Of a stretch of DNA of 64,000 nt, positions 38,640 through 51,100 are shown in pieces (position 1 is the stretch's first letter; each line of letters starts with the position of its first letter). A model generated the notes under the pieces. It searched no databases. It was not told the origin of the DNA and was given only the letters and a program-made list of their open reading frames with translations. The stretch covers positions 1-64,000 of the forward strand of contig JAWQEG010004770.1 in assembly GCA_033782935.1 (NCBI GenBank). The letters are read 5' to 3'. The DNA comes from Petrolisthes cinctipes. Lineage: Eukaryota; Arthropoda; Malacostraca; Decapoda; Porcellanidae. The position numbers and the translations under genes are program-made.

Positions 38640-38875
38640 CCTTTCCCCTCACTGGCCATCCATTTCCCATTCCCCTCACTGGTCCACCTTTCCTTATTCC
38701 CCACCTCTCACTGGCCCATCTTTCTTTCATTCCCCACTTCTCACTGGCCCATCCTATTTTCACTCCCCACCTCTTACTGGCCCATCCTTCTTTCACTCCC
38801 CACCTCTCACTGGCCCATCTTTCTTTCATTCCCCACCTCTCACTGGGCCACCATTCCTCATATTCCCATCACTGA
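38640..38875. repeat. 33-34 bp degenerate minisatellite
   Basis: About five imperfect units of TCATTCCCCACCTCTCACTG followed by GCCCATC. Its period is close to that of the next, highly uniform array. Confidence 0.75.
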
Positions 38876-38889
38876 ATGGCCCATCCTTC

Positions 38890-39402
38890 CCTCACTCCCA
38901 ATCCCGCCGGGCCACCTTTCCTCCTCACTCCCAATCCCGCCGGGCCACCTTTCCTCCTCACTCCCAATCCCGCCGGGCCACCTTTCCTCCTCACTCCCAA
39001 TCCCGCCGGGCCACCTTTCCTCCTCACTCCCAATCCCGCCGGGCCACCTTTCCTCCTCACTCCCAATCCCGCCGGGCCACCTTTCCTCCTCACTCCCAAT
39101 CCCGCCGGGCCACCTTTCCTCCTCACTCCCAATCCCGCCGGGCCACCTTTCCTCCTCACTCCCAATCCCGCCGGGCCACCTTTCCTCCTCACTCCCAATC
39201 CCGCCGGGCCACCTTTCCTCCTCACTCCCAATCCCGCCGGGCCACCTTTCCTCCTCACTCCCAATCCCGCCGGGCCACCTTTCCTCCTCACTCCCAATCC
39301 CGCCGGGCCACCTTTCCTCCTCACTCCCAATCCCGCCGGGCCACCTTTCCTCCTCACTCCCAATCTCGCGGGGCCACCTTTCCTCACTCCCAATCTTTCA
39401 CT
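38890..39402. repeat. 33-bp minisatellite, about 15 units
   Basis: The unit is GCCGGGCCACCTTTCCTCCT plus CACTCCCAATCCC. Almost all units are identical, which points to very recent expansion or homogenisation. The open frames are by-products of the period of 33. Confidence 0.96.
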
Positions 39403-40165
39403 GGCCATCCTCCACCAAAGACTCCCCCATACCCAGGCCATCCTTCTCGTTCTCTCCCCAGTCAGTTGTATACACCACCTCGTTGCTCACCAGCAGCACC
39501 ACAACACCGTCGCATCCTTCACCTGCCAAGAGAGAACGATGTAGTATCTGCACACTTACTGTTTAACCCACTGAAGCCTGACTGGTCTATGGAAGGTCCC
39601 CGAGGCTGAAACCTGCTTGCCTGGCATTTCCAGACCAAATCCCCCATTACTCGGAGCGGACGCGTCCCTACCTAACCGTGTACCTAACCAGAGAATGAAA
39701 AGTGCTCCTCGTAAGGGGGAGTCTACTAAAAATCGGCAGGTCGCAGACCCCAGGAAACTTCAGCCAGGACAGTGGGTTAAACTGTGGGTTTCCTTACATG
39801 CTAGGTTTAACACTCACTCATTCTACCGCGATGGGGTGCTCCAGCGATGGTTGAAGACATTTAACCGACCTGGAAATTAGAACCTTTATTTAGTATGGGA
39901 CGTTAATGGGGATTAAAGTTCATTAATCTAAGGCAACCGTTCAAACTGGTTTTGTTCAATTAAAAATAACCTTTACTATATAGAACAAGCTTACAGTTAC
40001 CAAAAAAAAATGTATTACAATACAATCCATTAAAAATTCGTCGAACCGACAGTGATTGCAGTTACATGATTACCAAGATGCAAGTACAAAATTACTAATA
40101 AAACCACTACAAAATCATTTTTATACAAGAAGCTAAAAGGGGAAATTAAAACAATTTCCCTTACC
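39403..40165. other. No gene recognised
   Basis: Leaves the minisatellite zone. A plus-strand frame at 39617-39880 (87 codons, Arg/Pro-rich) shows no family signature. Its AT content rises after 39880. Confidence 0.5.
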
Positions 40166-40200
40166 TTAACGATGAGAAGAGAGAACAGAGTGGTGAACAT

Positions 40201-40339
40201 TTATTTAAGTTTGCTTGGGTTGTTAAACTCCACTCCATAGTGGGGGTTAACTGTTGTCACGTGGAGCATCGGTATTTTGTGCCACACCTCCACCATCTCG
40301 CGTATGAATGCCCTTATATGAGCTGTATTCGTTCCACAC
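40201..40339 (-). CDS. Possible exon B of a minus-strand transcript with a 46-codon small ORF
   Basis: On the minus strand a TTTTTGTTGCAG acceptor precedes a frame with no stop for 45 codons, ending in TAA at 40201-40203. The peptide includes AHIRAFIREMVEVWHKIP and LHVTTVNPHYGVEF, which look protein-like, but I do not recognise the family. Joined to exon A the first codon becomes AT|G. A further donor-like TTAAG|GTAAGG lies beyond the stop at about 40166. Confidence 0.35.
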
Positions 40340-40699
40340 CTGCAACAAAAAGAACACCATGTTTTAATATCCCATAAAACTTAAAAGTAGCCCAATCTCA
40401 CTTGGATTCACGTATTTCTTGACCTAGATTTCTTTTAGTAAATGTATAAAAAATACGTAACATAATCTTTCTAATCCACTTAGAGTAAGATTTCCAATAC
40501 AAAAACCATAACTGTACTTAGTACAATACTGTACCTCAAACTAACCGGCTACATAGTGAATATCAAAATTGCCGGCTTTTGATGCAGCTTAATAATCATC
40601 GAATCAAAGGTAATAAATTAAAAAATACAACTATATAATACCCACCAAGTAATGCATTAATAAATCGAAACTATCTTAAACCATACACTTCATACTTAC

Positions 40700-40886
40700 A
40701 TTACAGTGTAGATGAACGGTGCTGGAGCAGAGCAGAAGACCACGTCCACTCACCGCCACGTTTGCAACTGCAGTGATGGTGGACCCGCAGTCGTGCCTTC
40801 AGATAGCCTCGCACCGTCCACAACGTACACCAAAACCCCCTCACCCCCCACCGCTGAGTTCAGTTGCCAGCACCGTCTTTAAAACC
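40700..40886 (-). other. Possible exon A of the minus-strand transcript
   Basis: The minus strand shows ATTTTACAG before and AAT|GTAAGT after a GC-rich 187-nt segment. No frame is open throughout, so it would be mostly 5' UTR. Splicing to exon B over a 360-nt intron creates an ATG at the junction. Confidence 0.35.
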
Positions 40887-41285
40887 CTGTAAAATTAACA
40901 CTTGGGCGATGAATACGAGTTAAACATCCTTTGGGTTAGCATCACTTAAGAAGCCTCCTGTGTAAAAATTGGTTATCGTATCATCACGTGTCTGTTTGTA
41001 GTCATATGAATAAAATACTTGACAAACGGGAGAGGAGGGATTGGATAGCTATAGACGGAGGTAAGGGAAGGGGGGAGACAAAGGATGGGGGGACTAAGGA
41101 GAGGGAGAGGAAGGGGTGGGGTACCAGCAAGTCGGGGAGGGTAGATAGGCGAGAGGAACAGCGGATGGGGGGGTTTACAGGTAGGTGATGAAGTAAGAGA
41201 AAGTGCTTGCATTTTATAATTAGTTAACTATAAATACATTTCAAAAGGGGTTCAGTTAAAAGGGATATTCTACGATCTCCATTTA
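40887..41285. other. G/A-rich patch, no gene
   Basis: 41025-41180 is purine-rich on the plus strand (GGAGAGGAGG, GGGGGGAC words). No supported gene. Confidence 0.55.
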
Positions 41286-41735
41286 GGACAAGCTACGGAG
41301 TACAGATTTGACTGACAGTGATAGTTATACAGTATCAATTTGATATTAACTGGTGTTAGATAATGATACCTTATCCTTTAGCAAGCTACGAAGTACTTAT
41401 TGTGATAGTTACACAGTATTAGTTTTAGTGGTAATGACATTGTTATTAACAGGTGTTAGATGATGATGATACCATATCTTTAGTTATACAGTATTTATAT
41501 TGGTGGTAATGACATTGATTTTAACTGGTGTCAGACGATGATATCTTATCCTTTTGCAAGCTACGAAGTACAGATGACTTATTGTGATAGTTATTCAGTA
41601 TTAATTTTGGTGGTAATGACATTGATATTAACAGCAGTGTCAGATGATGATAGCTTATGCGTTCTATAGTTATACAGTATTTATATTGGTGGTAATGACA
41701 TTGATATTAACTTGTCAGATGATGATAGCCTACTT
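41286..41735. repeat. Imperfect tandem repeat of about 90-120 bp, five units
   Basis: Units contain GCAAGCTACGAAGTAC, GATAGTTATACAGTAT and GGTGGTAATGACATTGAT, with a closing GTCAGATGATGATA. Some units lack the first block. Confidence 0.8.
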
Positions 41736-41989
41736 TATGTTTTCTATTTTCTTAAGTACTGTACTGTAGTCTGTATATCCATTTGTTCCTGTTAGGATGA
41801 ATATTGAATATATATTTACCTTAACTCTAGACTGAAATATGGCTTCAAGCTTGCAGACAGCAAGATATAATGAAAGTAACTCATGATTTTTTGAGCCTCT
41901 TAAGTTAAGAAATCAGAAAATCATTGATTCTAAAACATATATAACAGCTCCTCATAGTAAGGTACTTTATAATGCTCTCATGTACTGTG

Positions 41990-42600
41990 ATGACAATACG
42001 ATAATGTACCAACTTATAGTTCATTATTTTGTAGTTTTAAGTAATAAATATGGTCTATAAAATCTGTACGGCTGTCCTTTCTTCAATTATACAAAAAAAT
42101 ACTATTGAGAAACAATATTGTAGATATCATAAACAAGTAATAATTAGTCATTTTAGATATTATGTATGAATGTTATTAAAATATGGATGCTCTAGTTATC
42201 GTAGATATTAGGAATAATTTATTATTTAATTTGCTTTTAATACATACACCAAGCAAGAGTTTGTTACAATCAACTGATGAAAAAATTTCTGTCTTGTCCT
42301 TACAGCAAGCAAGAATGATCTCGCATAGTGGGGGGGGGGGGGGGGGGGATTAACAGTGTTGTACAGTAGGCTATTTATAGCTCATTGCTTTATAATTTTA
42401 AGAATAAACTATATGAATGTCTTTATTTGGTACTTTTATATCAAAATATTTTTGAGAAACATAATTGTAGAGGTCATAAATAGGTTAGAATTATCACACA
42501 TTGGAGTTAATGTATGTACGTAAATAGTAGGTATGTTTTTTTTAGTAATATATTTGGGCTTTGCCTTAGATATTATAGTAATTTATTATGTAATTTTATC
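41990..42600. repeat. Diverged direct duplication of about 250 bp
   Basis: 41990-42240 and 42355-42600 share ordered blocks: GTAGTTTTAAGTAATAAA and ATAATTTTAAGAATAAA; TATTGAGAAACAATATTGTAG and TTTGAGAAACATAATTGTAG; then TTAGATATTAT. A poly-G run of about 19 lies between them at 42330-42348. Confidence 0.6.
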
Positions 42601-42835
42601 ACAACGAATGTAATTATTCATTCTATAGCCAAATAATTAGTATCAAATGTCCTGTGCATTACTAGTAAAGAAAATTCGACTTAAAAATTAATCAAGATAA
42701 AGGGGAGCAGGCGGGAGCTGGAGTGTTGATACTCTTTGACCGTCCCAGCCAGCCACACCGACGACACCAAAGTAACATTGAGTGGCCTATTTTTTCCCAA
42801 TACTAGAATCCATGGTAGAAGTGACGAGAGACAAC

Positions 42836-43085
42836 ATAACAGCGGGGGTAAGGGAGGGTGCAGTGGATGTAACAGCGGGGGTGTTGGGGGTTAGGGAAGG
42901 TACAGTGCATGTAACAGCGGGAGTGTTGGGGGTAAGGGAAGGTACAATGCATGTAATAGCGGGGGGTGTTGGGGGTAAGGGAAGGTACAGTGCATGTAAC
43001 AGCGGGGGTGTTGAGGGGGTAAGGGAGGGCAGTTCAAGGCACAGTGGATGTAACAGCGGGGGTATTGGGGGGTAAGGGAGGGTCA
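42836..43085. repeat. 42-bp G-rich minisatellite, about six units
   Basis: The unit is GTAACAGCGGGGGTGTTGGG plus GGTAAGGGAAGGTACAGTGC. Each unit carries several G runs, so G-quadruplex formation is possible on the plus strand. Confidence 0.88.
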
Positions 43086-44980
43086 TGTGGCTGGCAATGG
43101 TGGTGATAGGATAGGAAAGCCTAGCAACTGTATCGTGGTATACCTATAATAATGATTGTAAGAAAACCTAATTTAGAGATATTGTTACAGTTGGAACTTG
43201 ATGCTTTGTAACCATTCAGAGGACTTGTTCGCCACTGGCAGGTGTGCTCGTGCAATGTTCACAGGAGTTACGATACAATTTTGCTGACAAAACAATTACA
43301 AAAAATATATATTGAGTTTAGGGATATATTATAGTTTCTAAGTGCTGGTGATATTGCAGGCGTGATGAAGTACAGTCCTATGGTTGCACAAAAGTTTGTT
43401 TCCTCAGCCAGCCACAAAAGAACTAAAGCACCTGAGTGTCAGAGTGTGGTTCGAACAACTAAATAAACAGAGGACAGACGGAGAACAGCCTTTTGTCGTT
43501 CAAACAAAGGCCTGTACTAGAGGGAATAGACCTTGGTTCAAACTACAGAGAATTCAGTCATATCGTGGCTGGCTGATTTAATAATTGATATTAGGCGCCG
43601 CAACAGCGAGGTCGCATAACGCCAGAAAGTGATAGAGGTGAGACAGCAAACAGAAAGGAAATAAAAAAAGAGGGATAGTTAAAAAATTGAGTGGCTGGGG
43701 CCGAAGGAGCGCCCAAACCCTTGAAGCATTGCCCACATCACTACACTCAATATGGGGTTGTGGCTGGTTTAGGGAAGGAACTTTTGTGTATCATAGTTCA
43801 CTACTCTAGCTGGTGCATCAGCGAAAGCGTGAAACGGCTGCAATTTGTGGTTAGTCAAGTTCATTCGCTAGGCTGTTGAACGCGACTGTATTTGCTCATG
43901 TTTATTTGTGCACAGCCATACATTGATATTGGGTAATTCATTCATCTGCCGGCGCGTTCATTCGCTCATGTCATTAACGTTCATCTGTTGGTGTGCTTCC
44001 GCCTTAAAATACATTTCAATAATGTATTGCAATCCTTCTAACTTTATTTTTATCAATCGCTAGTTCCTAAAGCCTTTCTCTTCCTGACACTACTAAACAA
44101 CAATAGGTCAGTACTGTCTTCGACTAGGTTCTTTAAAATAATTTAACAAATCTTATTTGGTCGAAAACATACACACACAAACACACACACAGCGAATTAA
44201 GATTTGGGACTAAACATCTTTGGCATGGAGTCACGGGGATCATAATCACGGGATAATATATTTAGTTATATTGCTTTAACAATTTATTTTCCACACTCAA
44301 CAAATGCCACAGCATTATTTATTCTAGCTGTATAAATTAACAGAAAGTTCACCTATCAAAATTACCAGTCAAGCCCCACATTAATATTCATTGATACAGT
44401 ACAGCAGTCCTCCCCCGTGGCCTTTCCCTTCCCTTCCCATCCCTGGAGATTGAGTAAAATGAGGCTGCTTGTTAGCGGTGGCAGCCTGGCAGTCAGTTTA
44501 GTTTAGTGAGTCTACAGTAGTGCCCGTGTTGCCCACTCACTCATAGTGCTGCCTTACATTGTGGCAACCCAAGTCAAATCCTAAGAATAATAATTGTGTG
44601 TTAATATTCTTAATAATTTACACATATATATATATATATATATATATCCAGCAATTCCGATGACAAACAAGGGAAAATTACGACGCATATCACGAAAGTA
44701 GTAACAACAAAACCCTCTTGCTAAAATCATATACACTACAATGGACACGGGAGAAATGGAGTAGTACTCTTTCATGGACACACGTGTGCCCTGTGCTACA
44801 CGAAAAAAAAAAGATATTAACAAATATAAACTAAAGTGATCTGAAGAAGCCAAATAGATTATTCTATGTTCTGGATACCTTGCAAGCTAGACTAATGAGA
44901 AAATTGCAAATATATGAAGCATAATAACTTGTTTAAAGCTGTAGATTGTACGACTTTTTTTTTTTTTTTTTTTTATGTAG
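43086..44980 (+). other. IDUA upstream region
   Basis: No separate gene is seen. An arthropod initiator-like TCAGTTT lies at about 44493, in a GC-richer patch (44401-44580) that could hold the IDUA transcription start, but no donor could be fixed. An (AT)n run is at 44622-44647. A poly-T tract ending ATGTAG at 44980 looks like a splice acceptor, so the 5' UTR is probably split. Confidence 0.45.
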
Positions 44981-44990
44981 GAGAGAAGTG

Positions 44991-45142
44991 ATGGGTTTGC
45001 TAGTGTTAGTGTTGATGATAGTAGTGGTGGTGGTGGTGGGTGGATGCGTCGTGCCTAAACCCCAGCCTAACCTGCCACAAACACTCCTCTCCATGGACAC
45101 ACAACACGGGACTACACACCAACAACACAGATATGATGATAG
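44991..45142 (+). CDS. IDUA: IDUA exon 1 (signal peptide)
   Basis: Residues 1-50: MG, a 14-residue Leu/Val/Ile core, a small-residue VGGC cleavage region, then a His/Gln-rich stretch with no human counterpart. Donor GTAAGT. Confidence 0.9.
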
Positions 45143-48100
45143 GTAAGTCTGTCCGCAGTCCACTTACATTCACTTTTATTAATTAATGATACGTAGAATT
45201 ACATCCAACAGGCCTGCAACACCCTCGAATGAAACTAACTACCCCACGAAAAAATGATGCAAAACTATAATGCTCTAGGTACTCGTAAAGCTCCCATTAG
45301 TATTTACAGTCACGAGCAATACTTTCTTTCTCCAGACATGTGCACAATCCTGACAAACATCACAACAGGTCAGCAAAGTCAGGGAGGCGACACAATGCTG
45401 ACGTGAAGGTGTTTGTGGATGGAGGTGGAAAAGTATCAGGCTTTCTCCATCACTTCTGGCGTAGCACGGGCCTATGGTATGAAAACACACACACTCCAAG
45501 TTGAATTCTTTTGGTATTTTGGTTGTTGTTGGGTGTTGCCTACAGTATTTATTTATTCCATTTTCATTACTCGGAGACAGTTACAGGGGTTGCAAGTTAG
45601 GTTAGGTTGCCAAGGCGAGATCTTTATTTGGTTAAACTACCCCTCAGGTTAGGTCCGGAATAAGTATAAATATGTCTAAGGGAAGAGAAGAGTTAATTAA
45701 TGGTAGAATTATGAAATAACACAGCGAGCTAATAGTAGAGTACTTACGAACAGAAAAATGTAGTAATAAAATGTGTTCCCTAAAATCATCGGAATCAAAA
45801 GCATAATATACCACCATTGATATTTTGGTTTCTTTCAGTCCACCATCCTCACACTCGAGCCCCCAGCCGTTCCTCCTGAGCCAAGACGAGGCCCTGAACC
45901 TGGCACTGGTTGGGTCAGCACCTCACCAAGCCTTCACACAAGTCAGGATACACTGGCTACTCGATCTCGTCAATGCAAGGTCAGAGAATTTTGTTTTTTT
46001 TTTGTTTTTGTTTTTTGCGTTACTCGCACACCGCTTACGACTACATGGATGGTTTTTCTATTATTATTTTGGGGGTAATGGTATATATCCATCCATTGAT
46101 GACACCCTGCCTGCGAGTTGGGAATCACAGAATATTACAAGCTTACTGGACGTTGCTCACAAGCAGAAAGTCATACATGCATAGATCCTCTACTTGGCTA
46201 CTGTACCACTCTTAATCTACATTTTTACGCTTATGCACGTATCCCCGTTACTTCAAGGATTCTTATAATAATAGCAAAGAATCTATAGAACGGTAACTTA
46301 CCCTCCAAATTACTATAACAGTTGAAGAGGAGTCAGTGACTGACAGTGAGTCTATAGTATAGCGCTGGAGCCTGCAAGTCTGCTGCTCTAGTGGGTGTGG
46401 GTTAAACTGGGTTTCCCGCCAAGAGCCAAGAGGCCCAAGATCTTGCGGCCGAGATGTCCGAATTTATTCGAATTGGGTTGGTTTGGGCAGACAGCGCATA
46501 GTTAATTTTCTTTAATGAACAATAGTTCGTTACATTGATTCTTTTAAATTTCAGAAAATATTATCTGCAAGGACTGATACTATGATTAAATATCCATCGC
46601 AAACTTTGGTAAATGAATAAATATTTGCAATGTGATGCAACAAACTGATTACAATAAACGCTTTCGGATACCGATCATGCGAAATGCACAACGTCGTGTT
46701 TATTGCAAATTTTCACCCCATTTCTTTCTTAATTGTTTTTCTTTTAAAAATGTCATTATCTAGGTAGGTTCTACACTTGATAATGGGCATGAGAAATGGA
46801 CAAAATAATATTTATATAATTTGTTAAGTTTGTAACTGTTTGTTTATCATTGCAGTGTTATAATGGCCACTATGTAGATCACTGTAAAAATAGATATTTC
46901 GTTTTCAGTCGCGGCTCGGGATTTCGGGTGTTGATATATTCACTGTCAGCTGGGAAAATTCTAATTACAATAGACCTACTTAACCGCAGTGACGTAGGTG
47001 ATATATAAACGATTTTTATTAAAGCTACTTATGTCAGGAAGTCATATCTATCACTTTCAAATTTCAAGTCTTGTGCTATCTTTTCTTTCTTTGCTCGTCC
47101 TCGCATTTTCTCCTCACTTATAACACTCTTTCTATGCTGGAAAGGGTCATGCTTTCATAGTAGCATAGATATGTTACAGTACCTTTCAACATAGTAAGGG
47201 GGAGATACAGTATGTGTAAATTTGGAACAACTGCACGATTCCTCCAACTATTTCAAGCAACAGGCTATATCACTAATTTTGTCATTCTCGTTCTGCTTCC
47301 CGGCATATTTTAGAGGAATCACAGGCGCTCCAATGTATATGTACAGTACCACGTGTGTATTATCCCCATGACAATACAACCTCTCTGCACCCATTGAGGA
47401 TCTTGATCTCCCTTTAAAACCTGACGTCACAGTTTGGAGTGGAGCGTTGGAGCCGAAGTGGTGATGACGCCCGTGTATAACTTCAGTCAGCTGGACACTC
47501 TTTTGGACCACCTGTACCACCACCACCTCCGTCCGGGGTTTGAACTGATGGGTAACCCCGGGGGCATCTTTACTGACCTGGAGAACGACACACAGGTCAT
47601 CTGGTGGCGGGACTTGGTGACGCAGACGGCAGCCAGATACACAGGTCAGTCTACCTCCCCCCACTCCTCTCTCTTTTTCTCTCTCTTAATTGACTTTGGT
47701 TTTACGGCCGGATTCTTTACATTACATAATTTTATCTAACTTTTCTGATAACTTGATATAGAAGAAATGTAGGTGTTCTGTACATTTTACCCTTTATTGA
47801 TGAGTTTTTCACTCCTTTTATTCAGGTAAACTCATACACTACACTACAGTACATAATATAATTGCATGATATAGCCACTTTGTTATTCTAACTAACAATA
47901 CTATTATTAAATTCAAAGATATTTGTTTACCGAGACTTGACATTAAGTTGATAAGATAAGCACATCTATACAAAGTTACAGGGCGAGATTATAACCGTTG
48001 ATGAATGATGAAAACGTTATCATTATAATAGGCTATGGAGGTATGTATGTACAATTAATTCGTATGTTGTTGGTCTAACTGTAGGACGGTATGGGCTGGA

Positions 48101-51100
48101 GTGGGTGGGATCGTGGCGTTGGGAGACCTGGAACGAACCTGACCACCATGACTTCGACAACCTCAACTTCACCGTCCAGGGTTAGTTAGGTTTTTCAGTC
48201 TCCTTAATGTAGTACAGTGATTCACATTTCTACCTTTACCACATGGTGTTGGACGCATAGAGTTTTACCTTTTGAATAGCCTGTCTGTAAAATACTGTGA
48301 TTGGTCAAACTTGTAGGCTGTATGTGTGTGTGTGTGTGTGTGTGTAGTCCTATATATATGAATGTGTATATTATACTGTATGCTTATCTCCGTGTAGGAT
48401 TTCTAAACTACTACGACGCTTGCCGGGCTGGTCTGGACGCTGTGTGGGAGGGTATGGTCCTAGGAGGTCCCGGGGGCTCGTGTAGGGACCCCGGCTTCTC
48501 CTCCATGTGCTGGGCCCTCCTCACACATTGCCATCAGGGCACCAGTTACTTCCCTCCACACATGCCTCCAAGGATTGACTTCATCTCCATCCATAAGAAA
48601 GGTTAGGGTCACGTTTGTTAACTTAACCTCTCTTGGGGTATACAGTATATTTATTTTTTCGTTCAGTAAATGGATTGTGGTCTGTTAGATAATAAAATTA
48701 GAATCAGCTTCATCTCATTCCGAAAGAGTGGTATGGGATTGTCAAAGTATGAAAAGATTGTTTTCATTTCTTTCATTAGTAAGTAGAGGCTGATGCAAGA
48801 TAGGTTAAGTTAAGCGATGAAAGACTTGCCCAACTGTATGTGTAGGCTACTATACATGCAGTGTTTTACCTGTGAAATTTTTAGTGAATATGATAATCCG
48901 TAGATTGTATATTTGCGTATGTGTCTTGGTTCATAAATGTTTGTGTGTGTGACAGGACAGGAGGACGCTGACAGTATACTGACGGAGGAAGTCCACACCA
49001 TCAACATCATCAGACGCTCTTTTCCTCGTCTACATCACGTTCCTGTCATCAATGAGTGAGTATAGGAGGCCACAGATATTAATATAAGTTTGCTTTACTT
49101 AATTGCAGAATCTGTCTATAATTGCTATAGTACAGTCACGATCTAAAGCACTGCACCGGATAAATGAAAATGAGCAATTTGAGTGAATCTTGAATCAATA
49201 TTACAGATACGCAACAGATGTTAAAGTAATGCATAATTTGGTTTCAATTGAAGGCATTGCAAGTCTTATTGGGAGTGACTGTACATAAATTACACAATAA
49301 AAAGTCATCCTTCCTACTCTCACTTCACACTGCATCTCCTCTCTCCTTCACACACCATGCCTGCAGTGAGGGAGACTTTCTGAAGGGTTGGTGGCGCGGG
49401 TTGGCGTGGAGGGCAGACGCAAGGTACCCAGCCATGGTTGCGCGCGCAGTGGCTCAACACCTCCCACTCGTGCCAAGCATGCGTTATGAACTTCTCAGCT
49501 TCGACAACGCCTTTCTTAACTATAGACCCAGCTTCTTCGACCAGAGGACGTTGGTGGCACGGTGAGATTAAGTGCATTTTTATTTGCTGTTGTAGTTAAA
49601 TTTACTTAATTATTTATATATTAATTTATTTATTTACATTTTCTTCTGTTTGTACACATGTGACTCTTATTCATTTATTTATATATCTAATGTGTACCTA
49701 GTGAAGAATATACATTGGTACTCTTTCAATTCTTAACACTATTATTTTTGTTACTCTAGCCCTGTTTCCTGGCATAGTTTGGAAGAATCAAGGAGCTTCA
49801 ATGTACTGTACACTCGCAATCCAGAATTTGTATCCAGGTCTTATTGAAGTTTCGAATCATTTGACATAGTAGTGAACCAATTACAACGCTTATCCTGTTT
49901 CTTATTTGCTTGAGCTCGCTTAATACTCGATCAGGCGATTCGAAGTAGGCTAAGCCTGAATACATATTATGGATCACGAGTGTACATCCTAAAATCTATT
50001 AACCCCTCAAGTTGTGATTAATTATGTACGTACAGTTTCCAGATGAACTCCAGCCTCCCGGTGCACGTACAAATGGTCAAAAAGTGGTCGTACAGTGTTA
50101 TGGGGCTGCTGGCACGACTGGGTCACCGCCTCCTGCCACATTACACCTCGCCGCACCTCCCAAAGTCAGTCAGTCACAAAGGAAGGGAGGGATAGAGTAT
50201 ATTTTTCTTGCACTTATGAAACCAAACCATTCATATAATAAATGCCATATTTTACAACGATTTTTTAAGAGAAGCTAATTCCTTTCCATTCATCAGCTGC
50301 CTTTCCTTTCCTTCTTTATTCCTTCGTGTTTGTTGTCCCTTCTCTCTGTCTCCTCGTTTGTGGTATAAAATATTTCAGGCCTAGCACAGTCTTCTTTCTT
50401 CCACTTTGTAATATAATCTATTACTGAAACGAAGGAGAAGGAAGGAACGGAATATTGGCAGACAACTATATATATCTAAATATTTTTCTCTTTTAATTGC
50501 AGTTGAAATATAAGTTATTAAATATTTTCCATTGTTTTTTTTCATTTCTTGCAGTTTGTCCATGATATCGTCTTGTCGTAGCTGTGACTCTGGTGGCGGT
50601 GTACTGACGTCTGGTGAAGCCAACGAAATAGACAATCGGCTTCAATTTCTGGCCCGGCACCCACAGATACCCGGCACTGCACCAACCACACCTGCTGCTG
50701 CTACACCTTCTATAACTGTCCCTTTGTCCACACCTGGTACAACGACGGACTCCACACCCACCACTACATCACCATCATCTATCCATACGTCAACACCTAC
50801 CACCCCATCCACACCCACCACTACATCACCATCATCTATCCATACGTCTACACCTATCACCCCATCCACACCCATCACTACATCACCATCATCTATCCAT
50901 ACGTCTACACCTATCACCCCATCCACACCCACCACCCCATCCACACCCACCAGTACATCACCATCATCTATCCATACGTCCACACCTACCATCGAAACGC
51001 CCTCACCTAATACTACAAATGTCAGCGAAGTGGATGATGCTGGTAGAGATGGTGTTGCTGGTATTTGTCGTGGTGTTAATGATAGTTTTGGTAGTAGTGG

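Noticed and set aside
36049..39566. Very long open frames on both strands (hundreds of codons) as possible repeat proteins
   Set aside because: They exist in several frames on both strands at once because the DNA repeats have periods of 30 and 33. There is no initiation context, splice support or recognisable domain.
39617..39880. 87-codon plus-strand frame after the minisatellites
   Set aside because: No domain or family signature, no splice context, and only a partial compositional resemblance to coding sequence.
43440..43470. tRNA B-box-like GGTTCGAAC
   Set aside because: No matching A-box, acceptor stem or cloverleaf could be drawn around it.
45590..45660. TTAGGTTAGG as an arthropod interstitial telomere repeat
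   Set aside because: Only two contiguous units occur, which is expected by chance.
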